Assembly: GCA_040266995.1 (NCBI GenBank)
Contig: JAWRHV010000010.1
Coordinates: forward strand, 1 to 64,000
DNA from: UBA4312 sp040266995
GTDB lineage: Bacteria > Bacillota_I > Bacilli_A > Erysipelotrichales > Erysipelotrichaceae
DNA length: 64,000 nucleotides
Direction: 5' to 3'
A program made the translations under genes and the position numbers. How positions within the stretch are numbered: position 1 is the stretch's first letter; each line of letters opens with the position of its first letter. Under the pieces are notes generated by a model, which made no database searches, was not told the origin of the DNA, and saw only the letters and a list, made by a program, of their open reading frames with translations. Shown here in pieces: positions 24,770-33,683 of this stretch.

Positions 24770-25615
24770 TTACTCTTCGTTTTGAAAGCCTCCATGAAGC
24801 GCATAATACTCTTCCAGACACAATTGTTCCTTATAGATTTCTGTGGCCGTTTCTTTTCCCACATAACGTAAATGCCAGCTCTCCGGGGCAATGAGTGTAT
24901 ATTTCTGTTTATCTTCCGGATACCGCAGGATAAAGCCATATTCGTGCAGTTGCTCCAGAAACCATGAATATTTCGGATTCTTGCGTACCGCATCCAGATC
25001 ACTGGTATCATTGTCCAAGCGAATATCTACAGCCAGCCCTGTCTGATGCTCGCTGCTTCCTGCCCGGGTCCAATAGGAATCGGCATAATCTTCTCCCCGG
25101 TTGTTTTTCCCGTTTTCAAATAATTGTTTCTGGTCCTCATAGGAACGATACGTTGAACAAGCATTCAGGATGAGGCCATTCTGCCGACAGACTTCTACCA
25201 GCTGTTGGAACGCTTCTGCTGCTTCCTTTCGCATCTGCACATCGCCATGCTCCCCGCTGGAAGGTACCGATACAAGATCCTGCGGTACATAATCAGCAGG
25301 CAGGGTATAGTACTTATTGACCAAAGCCGTTATCGATTCCGGTTTTTTTATTGTTTCTATGTCTTTGTAGGGTTCTTTATCCAGATTCATAGCTACTTCC
25401 AGAATAACCTGTTGTTCGCTCAGTTTCGGATTCTTCTTGGCATAGGCCTGTTCTCTATCCGAAAGCACCGATTCTTTCTTCTCGGTCTTCTTTTCTTCTT
25501 TCTTCGCTATGTCCGTTGTGTCCTGCTCCTGATAGGTGCTATATCCGATGGAACCGATATATCCGATCGTAATGATCAATAACACAACCGCCAGAACCTT
25601 AAATACAATATCCAT
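24770..25615 (-). CDS. Membrane-anchored D-Ala-D-Ala carboxypeptidase, VanY/M15B type
   Basis: Second VanY-like zinc peptidase of the window. A membrane anchor lies at residues 5-25, followed by a charged Lys/Glu stalk (about 36-60), then a linker and the catalytic domain. Motifs are STYRSYEDQKQLFENG, SSEHQTGLAVDIRLD and PESWHLRYVGKE. 281 residues from ATG 25615; GAGAGG precedes it and a GTG one codon earlier is possible. It follows the zinc-ribbon/SH3 gene by 31 bases without a terminator, so it is probably the last gene of the FHA operon and links that operon to the cell wall. Confidence 0.9.
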   Translation of the reverse strand: MDIVFKVLAVVLLIITIGYIGSIGYSTYQEQDTTDIAKKEEKKTEKKESVLSDREQAYAKKNPKLSEQQVILEVAMNLDKEPYKDIETIKKPESITALVNKYYTLPADYVPQDLVSVPSSGEHGDVQMRKEAAEAFQQLVEVCRQNGLILNACSTYRSYEDQKQLFENGKNNRGEDYADSYWTRAGSSEHQTGLAVDIRLDNDTSDLDAVRKNPKYSWFLEQLHEYGFILRYPEDKQKYTLIAPESWHLRYVGKETATEIYKEQLCLEEYYALHGGFQNEE

Positions 25616-25646
25616 CACAAACCTCTCTTTGTCTACAAGGATGTCT

Positions 25647-26237
25647 TTATCCTTTCACCAGATACGTATACTGGCTATCCTTCAGGCAGACCCACATACC
25701 GGATCCGGAGGAGTACAGTTCTCCCCAGATACTATCATCGCTGGTATTTTTCTCAACATGAGCAATATACACTTCATCGTCTTTATAAATCGTCTCTCCG
25801 CTGTCTTTGGAGGATTTGGATGGCCCCTGGCGAACGGTCATCTGATAATTAGCCCGGTAATCTCCCGGATCATATCCATCCACTGCTTCGCTCGGGACTG
25901 GTTCGGACGATGGCGGCTCCGATGTTGGTTCGTATTCTACCGTCGTTTCCTGCTTACCGGCTTCCAGCTGGTTGTATATAAAGTTTCCCGCAAATCCCAT
26001 GAAAGCCATAAAAGCAATGGCAGCCAAAAAATACAGGATGTAGCGCAAGGGTTCCCGTTTCTTGTTCTGTCCCGGTACCACTGGAATATCCGGTACGCTT
26101 CCCGGCTTTTTTTCAACAATGTGCAAGGTCGGGGTATCATCCGGTGTGTTCCGGATCGGTTTTTCCACCTTGGTTCCGCAATACGGACAAAACTTATTGG
26201 TATCAGCAATTTCCTTTCCACAATGTAGACACTTCAT
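25647..26237 (-). CDS. Zinc-ribbon membrane protein with SH3-like tail
   Basis: The N-terminus is a zinc ribbon (CLHCGKEIADTNKFCPYCG). A disordered stretch, one membrane helix (about 67-86), a Pro/Ser/Glu linker, and an extracellular C-terminal domain (about 125-196) with QMTVRQGPSKSSKDSG follow, the last resembling bacterial SH3 (SH3b) modules that bind the cell wall. 196 residues. Its start overlaps the DUF2752 stop as ATGA, so the two are translationally coupled. The function is not known; the topology puts the zinc ribbon inside and the SH3-like part at the wall. Confidence 0.78.
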   Translation of the reverse strand: MKCLHCGKEIADTNKFCPYCGTKVEKPIRNTPDDTPTLHIVEKKPGSVPDIPVVPGQNKKREPLRYILYFLAAIAFMAFMGFAGNFIYNQLEAGKQETTVEYEPTSEPPSSEPVPSEAVDGYDPGDYRANYQMTVRQGPSKSSKDSGETIYKDDEVYIAHVEKNTSDDSIWGELYSSGSGMWVCLKDSQYTYLVKG

Positions 26238-26659
26238 ATACTTTTCCCCCAGTTCAGTATTCGATGGATCAGATTTTCCGCATACGGATCCATCGGATAC
26301 TTCGGATACATGGTTGTCATCCTATATATATAATAAAGAATTGTCAGAATTCCCACAAAACAAATCAATCCTTTGGCTCCCTTGAACATCTTTTTTGTAC
26401 AGATCCAATACAACACAAGCCCCGCTATGACCGGTGCCCATAGATATACCATCGCGTTCTCCTGAAACGCTTTCTCAAACTGAAACGTTGCCAGATAGAT
26501 CGCTGCATGGACCATGCCACATCCCGGACAAGGGAATCCGGTCGTAATCTGGATCGGACAGATACGTCCGAATAACAAGCGGGTCGCAATGACATACCCG
26601 ATCATAACAAGCAGAAACGCTCGATTTTCTCGAATAAGATAACGAATCTGTTTCATCAT
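26234..26659 (-). CDS. DUF2752 membrane protein
   Basis: Small membrane protein of the DUF2752 family, recognised by the motif TTGFPCPGCGMVHAAIYL at about 40-57, preceded by one hydrophobic helix and followed by two or three more. 141 residues. Function is unknown in the family. The start overlaps the ABC gene stop (ATGA) and has AAGGA six bases upstream. It sits between the FHA-ABC transporter and the zinc-ribbon/SH3 protein in one operon. Confidence 0.88.
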   Translation of the reverse strand: MMKQIRYLIRENRAFLLVMIGYVIATRLLFGRICPIQITTGFPCPGCGMVHAAIYLATFQFEKAFQENAMVYLWAPVIAGLVLYWICTKKMFKGAKGLICFVGILTILYYIYRMTTMYPKYPMDPYAENLIHRILNWGKSI

Positions 26660-28956
26660 CGTCTATCCTTGGAAATCGTACGCATGGACAATCCACACAG
26701 GACGAGCAAAACGATTCCCATGACCAAAAGGATCATCCAATCTTTCAACAGATGCGATACAGTTGCTTCAAAAAAGTCTTCGGCTTCGTGCTCCAGCATA
26801 GGAAAATCCGCCTGCATCCGCAGATCCAGATCGTTTAAACGTGCAATACTGCCCAGTGCCTCTACCGACCAGCGGCTCATTGTCAAATAGGAGATCTTTT
26901 CGCCGATGCCTTCCAGCTTAAAGAGAATGCCGGAAAACAACAGCTGGACGATCAACACAAAAGGAGCTACGGTCATCGCCTTGTCCCCGCTTTTGGCTAT
27001 CGAGGAGATCAACAAGCCAAAGGCCATGGCAGCCAGGATCGTAATCCATACCGTTACGAAGATTTCAAAATGGAACGGATCCATCAACAAGCCTTCTTTA
27101 CTGGCATCGGTCAGAAACAGAAAGCAGAAGCTCAACAAAAAAGCCTGGATCAACCCCAATACCGACTGTACGGTCACTTTGGATAGGATATAGTTCGATA
27201 ATTTCATATTTCCCATATATTCCCGTTTGACGATCACTCTTTCCTTGCAGATTTCCTGAATGGAATTAAATAAACCGATCCAGATAGCTGAACAAACCAA
27301 AGAGAATAAAATAGATTTTGTGCTCTCATAAATAGTAAAGATGTCCTCATCCGCCACAATTTTCAACAACAAGGCAATCAATACCGGTTGGGCCAGAAGG
27401 ATAGCCAGTCTTTGCGGATCGCGCAGCATCAATTCAAAATACCGTTGTGTCAAGATCAGATACTGACGTAACCCCGTCTTTTCCTTCTGGTAGTTGATCG
27501 GACCGTTTCCGGTCTGGGTCTGTGGATCGTTTCGCGTAAGACGATATTTATTTTCCCAATAATCCGGATTTTCCGCCATCAGATTATACACATTGACCAG
27601 ATCATCGGTTTCAAAAAACCGCAGAGCTTCCTTGACATTTCCGCAAAAGCTTAACCGTCCTTTGGGATTCATAAAGATGATCTTATCGCATAAATGCAGA
27701 TTCAACGTTGTATGCGTCACCATGATCACGGTCTTGTTCTGCCCTTTTGCCAAGCTCTGTAATGTCATCATCAGATTTCTTTCCGTACCTGGATCCAACC
27801 CTGAGGTCGGTTCGTCCAGAAAGAATAACTTCGGATCGGCCAGCAGCTCGACGGCAATACTGGCTCTTTTTTTCTGTCCGCCGGACAGCTTACGGATAAA
27901 CGTATCCTGGTGTTGTTGCAGATCCACCATCTGCAACACCTTGTCGATGCGCTCATCGATTTCCTGCTGGCTCATATCCTTCGGCATCTTCAGCCTGCCG
28001 GTATATTCCAGCATACGGCGCAAAGACAGATTATCGTAGATAATATCTTGTTGCGGCACATAGCCGATCATATTTTTAAATACCTGGAAATGCGAGACCA
28101 GGTCCACCCCATTGCAGAAGACGTGCCCGTCAAATTCCGGTTCAAACCCGCTGATCGCGTTCATCAGCGTTGTTTTTCCGGCACCGGAACCGCCGACAAT
28201 CGCCACAAATTCGTTGCTGCCGATATCCAGACTGACATCGGTCAGAATTTGTTTGGTGCCTCCTTTGGTTCCCACGGTCTTCGTGATATGGGATACCGAT
28301 AAAGAGAGCCCTTCCACAACTTCCTTATAAAACAAGCTGCCCTTGGAGAAGATCAGCTGGTAATTCAGTATACCGATAATGTCCTTTTCCCGCAGGACCC
28401 TGTCCTTATCAACATTCTGCCCATTCAGCAGCAGACCGTTGATTGCCCGGGTCGTATGCAGAATATACTGGCTGCCATCGTGAGATATCTGCGCATGGAC
28501 GCGAGAGACCCCCGGATGATTCAATACGATCGAACAATCCTGGGAACGTCCGATGGTCGTGGAAGCCGCTTGCAGGGACACTTCCTTCCATTTGGAATCC
28601 CCTTCCAGATTGTGGCCAACCAAAATGACCACCATCTGACGAGCGTTGTTCGGATTGCCAATGCGTAGAATGGCATGCTCTGCCAATACGGTCACTTCGT
28701 TTTGTTTGTTCAAATGGATCCGTTTTCCATATTGTTCAACAAACGTACCGTTGCTGGTATTGGTATTCCGATAATACAATTGATTATTCTGTTCAAAGAA
28801 CTCTCCATGATAGCGAGCAACGAAATTATCTTCGATGATCACATCTGCCATCTGTTCATTGCGTCCGATGACCACTGTTGGTTTGCCGGTATCCAACAAA
28901 ACCACTTCATACAGCTGGTTCTTCGAATTAATAATCGTCAACATTCGATTCTTCAT
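26656..28956 (-). CDS. ABC transporter (ABCG-like half transporter) with two FHA domains
   Basis: One chain of 766 residues: two forkhead-associated domains (about 5-100 with VVIGRNEQMADVII, and 110-205 with TIGRSQDCSIVLNH and VSRVHAQI), an ATPase domain (about 215-450) with GGSGAGKTT, LSGGQKKRASIAVELL and LFFLDEPTSGLDP, and an ABC-2 permease domain with about six helices from residue 505. FHA domains bind phosphothreonine peptides, so a Ser/Thr kinase probably controls it, but no kinase is in the window. The substrate is unknown. Start ATG 28956 follows AGGG by 6 bases; ATG 28962 is a less likely alternative. Same operon as the flanking FHA, zinc-ribbon and DUF2752 genes. Confidence 0.92.
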   Translation of the reverse strand: MKNRMLTIINSKNQLYEVVLLDTGKPTVVIGRNEQMADVIIEDNFVARYHGEFFEQNNQLYYRNTNTSNGTFVEQYGKRIHLNKQNEVTVLAEHAILRIGNPNNARQMVVILVGHNLEGDSKWKEVSLQAASTTIGRSQDCSIVLNHPGVSRVHAQISHDGSQYILHTTRAINGLLLNGQNVDKDRVLREKDIIGILNYQLIFSKGSLFYKEVVEGLSLSVSHITKTVGTKGGTKQILTDVSLDIGSNEFVAIVGGSGAGKTTLMNAISGFEPEFDGHVFCNGVDLVSHFQVFKNMIGYVPQQDIIYDNLSLRRMLEYTGRLKMPKDMSQQEIDERIDKVLQMVDLQQHQDTFIRKLSGGQKKRASIAVELLADPKLFFLDEPTSGLDPGTERNLMMTLQSLAKGQNKTVIMVTHTTLNLHLCDKIIFMNPKGRLSFCGNVKEALRFFETDDLVNVYNLMAENPDYWENKYRLTRNDPQTQTGNGPINYQKEKTGLRQYLILTQRYFELMLRDPQRLAILLAQPVLIALLLKIVADEDIFTIYESTKSILFSLVCSAIWIGLFNSIQEICKERVIVKREYMGNMKLSNYILSKVTVQSVLGLIQAFLLSFCFLFLTDASKEGLLMDPFHFEIFVTVWITILAAMAFGLLISSIAKSGDKAMTVAPFVLIVQLLFSGILFKLEGIGEKISYLTMSRWSVEALGSIARLNDLDLRMQADFPMLEHEAEDFFEATVSHLLKDWMILLVMGIVLLVLCGLSMRTISKDRR

Positions 28957-28974
28957 AATCATCCCTGTTTAGTA

Positions 28975-29424
28975 TTAACGAAGGCGGAAACCACAGTTGC
29001 CACAGAAAAGATCCTCCGGAGCATGTTTGTTTCCACATTCCGGACAGAACTGGGCCACCGGCATAGAAGGTATGATCGGATCGGCAATCTTGGAAAGGTC
29101 ATCCAGCTTTTTCGGTCGTTGTGACTCAAAATAAGCATCGATCTCATCCTCGATCTTTGTCTGGATCGGATCTGGTGCCACCACTTCCGTTTCTTCCATT
29201 TTCACTTCATGGCTTGTCTGCCCGATCAGCTGGGTGATCCGATCAAAATACGGAAGCAATTCCGGTGTCGGTTCTTCATATCTTCCTTCGTAAAAAGCTT
29301 TTCCCAGCTCCATATAAGCACGTTCAAGCGGTTCATACCGGCTTTGCTCCTCTGCTTGCGGTGCCGGTTTCTGTTCCATTTCTTCTTCTACATTCACCAA
29401 TACGGTTTCATCATTTGAACTCAT
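28975..29424 (-). CDS. Acidic protein with C-terminal zinc ribbon
   Basis: 149 residues, no membrane segment. The first 110 residues are acidic and helical; the last 25 form a zinc ribbon (FCPECGNKHAPEDLFCGNCG). AAGGAGG precedes ATG 29424. It is followed after 18 bases by the FHA-ABC gene. No function known; small zinc-ribbon proteins often accompany FHA proteins and may serve as scaffolds. Confidence 0.78.
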   Translation of the reverse strand: MSSNDETVLVNVEEEMEQKPAPQAEEQSRYEPLERAYMELGKAFYEGRYEEPTPELLPYFDRITQLIGQTSHEVKMEETEVVAPDPIQTKIEDEIDAYFESQRPKKLDDLSKIADPIIPSMPVAQFCPECGNKHAPEDLFCGNCGFRLR

Positions 29425-29437
29425 TGTCGCCCCTCCT

Positions 29438-30196
29438 TTATACCAGTTGAAACAGAGATCGTTCTGTTTCTATATATATAATCGTTCCTCTGGGAACATG
29501 ATACTGTTTTCCTTTTCCTAACGGCTGTCCCGATGGCAGGAATACGGCTTTGTTCCTGTATGGTTCTATACAATACTCTTCTTTTTCCTTATTATAAAAG
29601 ATTCCCACGAGCGGTTGTTCCACCTTATAGGGTGAAAAAGACAGCTCTTCGTCTTGATAAAAGAAAACCTCTTCTTTATCTGAGCACGCATACCCCTGGT
29701 CCTTCATTGAATCCAAACCAAGAAGGGCCCCTTCGAACGCTTTCGGTGTGCTTGTCTCCGTATCCGTTACTTCTTCTTTCAACACAAATTCAAAATTTGC
29801 GCGAACAGATAAACGGAATCGCGTGCCATCTTCCAATTTATATGGGGCCGTAATCACCTGATTATTGACATAAGTGTGATTCTTCGAATCTTTATCGATC
29901 AGATAAAAGCCATCCTCTCTTCTTTCAATACAGGCATGTTCCCGGGAAACCGTCGAATCATCGACGATCCAATAGTCCTGCCCTATGGCTTTTCCCATCG
30001 TAAAGGATCCTTTCTCGATCTTTACATAGCCCCCATACGATCCTTGGGTAATATACGCATGGACAACCGTTGGTTGTTTTTCTTTAACGATCGGTTGTAC
30101 ATATGTGCAGTCGACCGGCGCAAGATCTTCCGTTTGCGATGATCGTGCCGGTATTTGTATCTCTTGTATCGGTTTCCACTTTTCAAATGATTTCAT
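29438..30196 (-). CDS. FHA domain protein
   Basis: 252 residues, soluble. The FHA domain lies at about 55-140: FTMGKAIGQDYWIVDDSTVS with SREHACIE and NHTYVNNQVI, the conserved phosphopeptide-binding Ser-Arg-x-His and Asn. Residues 165-252 form a second unknown domain. It is the first gene of a six-gene operon that ends with a VanY-like peptidase. The ribosome site is weak (AAAGA). A strong promoter lies 40 bases upstream. Confidence 0.88.
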   Translation of the reverse strand: MKSFEKWKPIQEIQIPARSSQTEDLAPVDCTYVQPIVKEKQPTVVHAYITQGSYGGYVKIEKGSFTMGKAIGQDYWIVDDSTVSREHACIERREDGFYLIDKDSKNHTYVNNQVITAPYKLEDGTRFRLSVRANFEFVLKEEVTDTETSTPKAFEGALLGLDSMKDQGYACSDKEEVFFYQDEELSFSPYKVEQPLVGIFYNKEKEEYCIEPYRNKAVFLPSGQPLGKGKQYHVPRGTIIYIETERSLFQLV

Positions 30197-30235
30197 GATC
30201 TTTGTCTCTTTCTATATTAATTATCGCTAATTCAT

Positions 30236-30264
30236 ATTATACGTTCTTCTATTTTACGTGACAA
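30236..30264 (-). promoter_or_regulatory. Promoter of the FHA operon
   Basis: TTGTCA (30259-30264) and perfect TATAAT (30236-30241) with a 17-base spacer. Confidence 0.82.
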
Positions 30265-30281
30265 GACAGATTCCCCAAACG

Positions 30282-30305
30282 AAAAAAGGAAACCTATGGT
30301 TTCCT
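30282..30305 (-). terminator. Terminator of the tmk-holB-ricT-rsmI operon
   Basis: Minus-strand AGGAAACC-ATA... GGTTTCCT hairpin with six T; it overlaps the rsmI stop. Confidence 0.85.
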
Positions 30306-31155
30306 AATTGTCTTTCTGTTGTAACGCCATCTGATACAGTTGGTTCTTGGATACGTTGTATTCTTTCGCTACTTGTGCAGCTGCTTCTTTTAACCGCATT
30401 GTATCTGCATATTGCAGAACCTTTTGCGCTAGTTGATCCATATCCGGCGTGTCCTGTGTTACAGCCCCTTCAATGACGATGACCATTTCCCCTTTGCAGG
30501 AAGCAGCCACCTCCAGGATTTCCGAAACGGTGCCTCGCAGGTATTCTTCGTGCACCTTGGTCAGCTCCCGGGCCAAACACATATTCCGGTCTCCCAACAC
30601 CTCCAGGATATCCTTCAGTGTGGCTTCAATACGGTGCGGTGCTTCATAGAAGATCATGGTAAACGGCATGGCTGCCAGCTGTTCCAGTTCTTTCTTTCGA
30701 TGGGAGGATTTGTGATCCAAAAAACCATAGAATACATAATGATGGCAATCCAGACCACTGGCCACCAATGCGTTCAATGCCGCATTCGCTCCGGATACTG
30801 ATACAACCGGATAGCCTTGTTCCAGGATCCGGCGCACTAAATTCTGCCCGGGATCAGAAATCAAAGGATAGCCGGCATCGGATACGACCGCCAGCGACTG
30901 CCCTTGTGCCAGACGCTCTGTGATCTGCTGGATGCTGCGGGCCTGGTTGTGCTCGTGGTGCGAGATCAACGGTGTATGGATACCGTATGTCTGTAACAAT
31001 GTGCGTGTATTGCGCGTATCCTCCGCCGCAATACAATCTACACTTTCCAATATCTTTAACGCTCTTTTCGTCATTTCCTGGCGGTTTCCGATCGGGGTCG
31101 GCACCAGATATAATGTCGGTCTGTGCGATTCAAAGCTTTTTTGCCTATTCATCAT
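30304..31155 (-). CDS. rsmI: 16S rRNA (cytidine-1402-2'-O)-methyltransferase RsmI
   Basis: SAM-dependent methylation of 16S rRNA at the decoding site. 283 residues. The tetrapyrrole-methylase fold shows YLVPTPIGN, AAEDTRNTRTLL, VVSDAGYPLISDPG and FYEAPHRIEATL, and the C-terminal helix-turn-helix-like end (VSKNQLYQMAL) is typical. The start ATG 31155 (or 31152) overlaps the ricT stop; the longer upstream frame is inside ricT. Last gene of the operon. Confidence 0.96.
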   Translation of the reverse strand: MMNRQKSFESHRPTLYLVPTPIGNRQEMTKRALKILESVDCIAAEDTRNTRTLLQTYGIHTPLISHHEHNQARSIQQITERLAQGQSLAVVSDAGYPLISDPGQNLVRRILEQGYPVVSVSGANAALNALVASGLDCHHYVFYGFLDHKSSHRKKELEQLAAMPFTMIFYEAPHRIEATLKDILEVLGDRNMCLARELTKVHEEYLRGTVSEILEVAASCKGEMVIVIEGAVTQDTPDMDQLAQKVLQYADTMRLKEAAAQVAKEYNVSKNQLYQMALQQKDN

Positions 31156-31987
31156 CAAGCTTCCGGTCCGGCCAAAGCGTCTTAAACGGAACAAACAGGA
31201 TCTCCTCTTTGTTTTCGAGCTTTGCCTCCTCCTGGATCACATTCATGCTGGTGATCTTATAGCGTTTTCCTTCATAAGTAATCTGGGAGTTGATCTTTGG
31301 CAATCCATCCCGCAATCGTGTATATTCTTCGTTTTCAAAGCGAAGACAGCACATCAGCTTTCCACACTGGCCGCTCAGTTTGGCGATATTCAATGCCAGC
31401 AGCTGGTTTTTGGCCATATTGATAGATACTGTCTGAAAATCATTCAGGAACCGGGAACAACACGTTTCCATGCCGCAGTTTCCCAGTCCGCCGATCATCT
31501 TAGCTTTGTTGCGGGGACCTACCTGACGCAGTTCGATCCGACAATGCAGCTGACTGGCCAGATCCTTCAACAACTGACGGAAATCCACCCGCTGTTCGGA
31601 TACATAGGTAAAGATGACCTTGCTGCGATCCAGTGTATATTCACTGTTGATCAGATGCATATCCAGTCCCAGATTTTCCACACATTTGCGACAGATCGTC
31701 ATGGCTTCTGCCGCTTTGGCTTTGTTTTCTTCTTTCTGAACCAGATCATATTCCGTAGCCAGTCGGATCACCGGCTTGATATCTCCTTTGACCTTGGACG
31801 GATCAAATTCGATCGTTGGTGCACAGACCGTTCCGATCTCCTTGCCACGTATGGTTTCTACGACGACATTCTGTCCTTTTTTGTATTCTATATTGGATCC
31901 GAAACTATATGATTTCGTCGATCCTTCAAATTGCACATATACTATTTTTTTATATGTCCCCTGTTCTTTCGTTTCATCCGTTTTCAT
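31145..31987 (-). CDS. ricT: PSP1-domain regulatory protein RicT (YaaT)
   Basis: Member of the RicA-RicF-RicT (Y) complex that carries Fe-S clusters and stimulates RNA maturation by RNase Y in Bacillus; here no ricA or ricF is visible. 280 residues. The PSP1 domain has the cysteine motifs NCGMETCCSRF and GQCGKLMCCLRF, which bind the clusters. Its first 14 bases overlap the end of holB, and rsmI starts inside its end. In Bacillus the same order (tmk, holB, yaaT, yabC) lies close to oriC. Confidence 0.95.
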   Translation of the reverse strand: MKTDETKEQGTYKKIVYVQFEGSTKSYSFGSNIEYKKGQNVVVETIRGKEIGTVCAPTIEFDPSKVKGDIKPVIRLATEYDLVQKEENKAKAAEAMTICRKCVENLGLDMHLINSEYTLDRSKVIFTYVSEQRVDFRQLLKDLASQLHCRIELRQVGPRNKAKMIGGLGNCGMETCCSRFLNDFQTVSINMAKNQLLALNIAKLSGQCGKLMCCLRFENEEYTRLRDGLPKINSQITYEGKRYKITSMNVIQEEAKLENKEEILFVPFKTLWPDRKLDDE

Positions 31988-32951
31988 CTATATCGACAAC
32001 CTTTCGTATCTGATTGTATAAATGATCCAGGAACAATCCCAGATCCACCGGTACCCGTAAGATATCCAGCGCTTCTACAAGTAATAATTGTAACGAAACA
32101 CGGGTGCTTAAATCAAGCGAAATGTTTCCCGATTTAACGATATCTAACAGCCATTCCACCCATAAGCGGACCCACTTCTTCTGCATCATCGAGCTCTTAG
32201 GCACAAATACCTCTCTTTGCATACGAGAGATCATTTCCATTTCGTTCCAATGTTGTATATATTCCTCTATCGAGGATTGGATCCGTTCAAATTCACTGGT
32301 TTCCATCATTTCCCGGATCTGTGTCATCGTATAACCGTTATTCAACAACATGGCTTGTACCGGATCCTCTGTTTCCGGCTGCAAGGAAGGTCGAAAGCTA
32401 ACGATCTGGCAGCGGGATTGGATCGTTGGCAGGATATTGGCTTTTTCATTGGCCACCAGAATACCATAAACGCCCTCGGTCGGTTCCTCAAGAAACTTTA
32501 ACAAGCTGTTGGAAGCATCCGGGGTTGCCTGGTCATAATCCTCCAGAATATAAACACGGCGATCCGCCTGTTCTGCACTGGTTTGGTCAAAGAATGCCTG
32601 CAGCTCCAAAATATCCTTCTTCTTGATCCGTTCCGTGACGACCGTCCTTTCCTTTTTGTCTTCAAACGGATCCTTGATCGTCTTCTCATAGCCAATCGCA
32701 TGATGATGGAAGAAATCGATGGATTCCTCTTTTTCAAAGCGAATACAGCTGATACATTTCTGGCAGGCAAAGCCGTCCGTATCCGGATTGGTACAAACCA
32801 GGCTTTGGGCAAACAATAAAGCCGTTTCTGCTTTCGGTGCGTTTTTGGCTCCACAGAACAAATACGCATGCGCAAATCGCTTTTTCAACAGTGCATTGGA
32901 TAATACCCGATAAACGATCGGCTGCTGCTGTTTCAATCTTTCTTTATTCAT
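31974..32951 (-). CDS. holB: DNA polymerase III delta' subunit
   Basis: Clamp-loader subunit that helps load the sliding clamp. 325 residues. HAYLFCGAKNAPKAETALLF is the RarA-type P-loop region without the GKT lysine, as expected for delta', which does not bind ATP. The zinc-binding cysteines are in CTNPDTDGFACQKCISC. Other signatures are EDYDQATPDASNSLLKFLEE and TIQSRCQ. Its start overlaps tmk by 8 bases and its end overlaps ricT by 14. Confidence 0.95.
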   Translation of the reverse strand: MNKERLKQQQPIVYRVLSNALLKKRFAHAYLFCGAKNAPKAETALLFAQSLVCTNPDTDGFACQKCISCIRFEKEESIDFFHHHAIGYEKTIKDPFEDKKERTVVTERIKKKDILELQAFFDQTSAEQADRRVYILEDYDQATPDASNSLLKFLEEPTEGVYGILVANEKANILPTIQSRCQIVSFRPSLQPETEDPVQAMLLNNGYTMTQIREMMETSEFERIQSSIEEYIQHWNEMEMISRMQREVFVPKSSMMQKKWVRLWVEWLLDIVKSGNISLDLSTRVSLQLLLVEALDILRVPVDLGLFLDHLYNQIRKVVDIDENG

Positions 32952-33576
32952 AGTCTTTTATAACTTTCTTTACGACATCGTATGCCGTCTGTACTACGAC
33001 ATCCAGTGCCGGTTCGGCATCGATGACCTGTATCCTTTCCGGATACCTTTCGATCAATGTTTCATATCCGCGCCGTACCTTTTGATGAAAGCTGTCCTGC
33101 TCAAGATCGAGCCGGTTCTTGTCCCCGCGGATGTTCATCCGTTTTTGTCCGGTTTCGATGCTGACCGCAAAAAACAATGTTTTTTGTGGCATATAACCGT
33201 CGATTGCGAATTCATTGATCTTCCAAACATCTTCGATTCCCAGATCCCGGGCAACGCCCTGGTAAGCCAGACTGGAATCCACATACCGGTCACAAAGAAC
33301 GATCTTACCGGCCTGTAATGCCGGAATAACGACTTCCTGCAAATGCTGGGACCGGCTGGCCGCATACAACAATGCTTCCGTACGGGCAGTCAGTTCCTGA
33401 TTGTCCACATCCAGCAATATATTTCGAATGGTCTCGGCAATGCGCGAGCCCCCGGGCTCCCGCGTATAAACAACCTCATACCCCTCTTGTTTCAGACGCT
33501 TTAAGACCTGCAGACATACGGTGGTCTTACCGGCCCCGTCATTTCCTTCAAATGTGATAAATACCCCTTTTCTCAT
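32944..33576 (-). CDS. tmk: Thymidylate kinase
   Basis: Phosphorylates dTMP to dTDP. 210 residues. P-loop GNDGAGKTT at 11-19, the DR(Y/H) motif LCDRYVDSSLAYQG, the substrate motif TREPGGSRIAETIR, and the lid region near MNIRGDKNRLD. Start ATG 33576 follows GGAGG; an in-frame start four codons earlier overlaps the ribosome site. It heads the tmk-holB-ricT-rsmI operon. Confidence 0.97.
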   Translation of the reverse strand: MRKGVFITFEGNDGAGKTTVCLQVLKRLKQEGYEVVYTREPGGSRIAETIRNILLDVDNQELTARTEALLYAASRSQHLQEVVIPALQAGKIVLCDRYVDSSLAYQGVARDLGIEDVWKINEFAIDGYMPQKTLFFAVSIETGQKRMNIRGDKNRLDLEQDSFHQKVRRGYETLIERYPERIQVIDAEPALDVVVQTAYDVVKKVIKDYE

Positions 33577-33597
33577 AGGCTCCTCCAACTTTTAACA

Positions 33598-33603
33598 ATT
33601 ATA
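33598..33603 (-). promoter_or_regulatory. Extended -10 of the tmk operon
   Basis: TGTTATAAT on the minus strand, 22 bases before the tmk start. No good -35; extended -10 promoters do not need one. Confidence 0.5.
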
Positions 33604-33640
33604 ACAAATTTCCTTATTATCTTATAGAGTCCACGGACGT

Positions 33641-33669
33641 AAAAAAACCAAGGTGGGTGAGTCCTTGGT
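33641..33669 (-). terminator. Terminator of the flavodoxin-DUF3793 operon
   Basis: Minus-strand ACCAAGG/CCTTGGT stem, nine-base loop, then seven T. Confidence 0.8.
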
Positions 33670-33683
33670 AAGGTGTGTGATGT

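Noticed and set aside
21325..25615. Vancomycin-resistance cluster from the two VanY-like genes
   Set aside because: No vanA/B-type ligase, vanH, vanX or vanRS is nearby; M15B carboxypeptidases are common wall enzymes.
8984..30300. tRNA, SRP RNA or insertion sequences in intergenic spaces
   Set aside because: Gaps were read for cloverleaf cores, GC-rich structured RNA and transposase frames with terminal repeats; none was convincing.
30920..31912. Long plus-strand open frame of 330 codons
   Set aside because: It is the antisense shadow of rsmI and ricT, both with clear family motifs, and has no ribosome site or domain.
31974..32951. Missing Walker lysine in the delta' subunit as a defect
   Set aside because: Delta' subunits normally lack a working P-loop, so this is expected.
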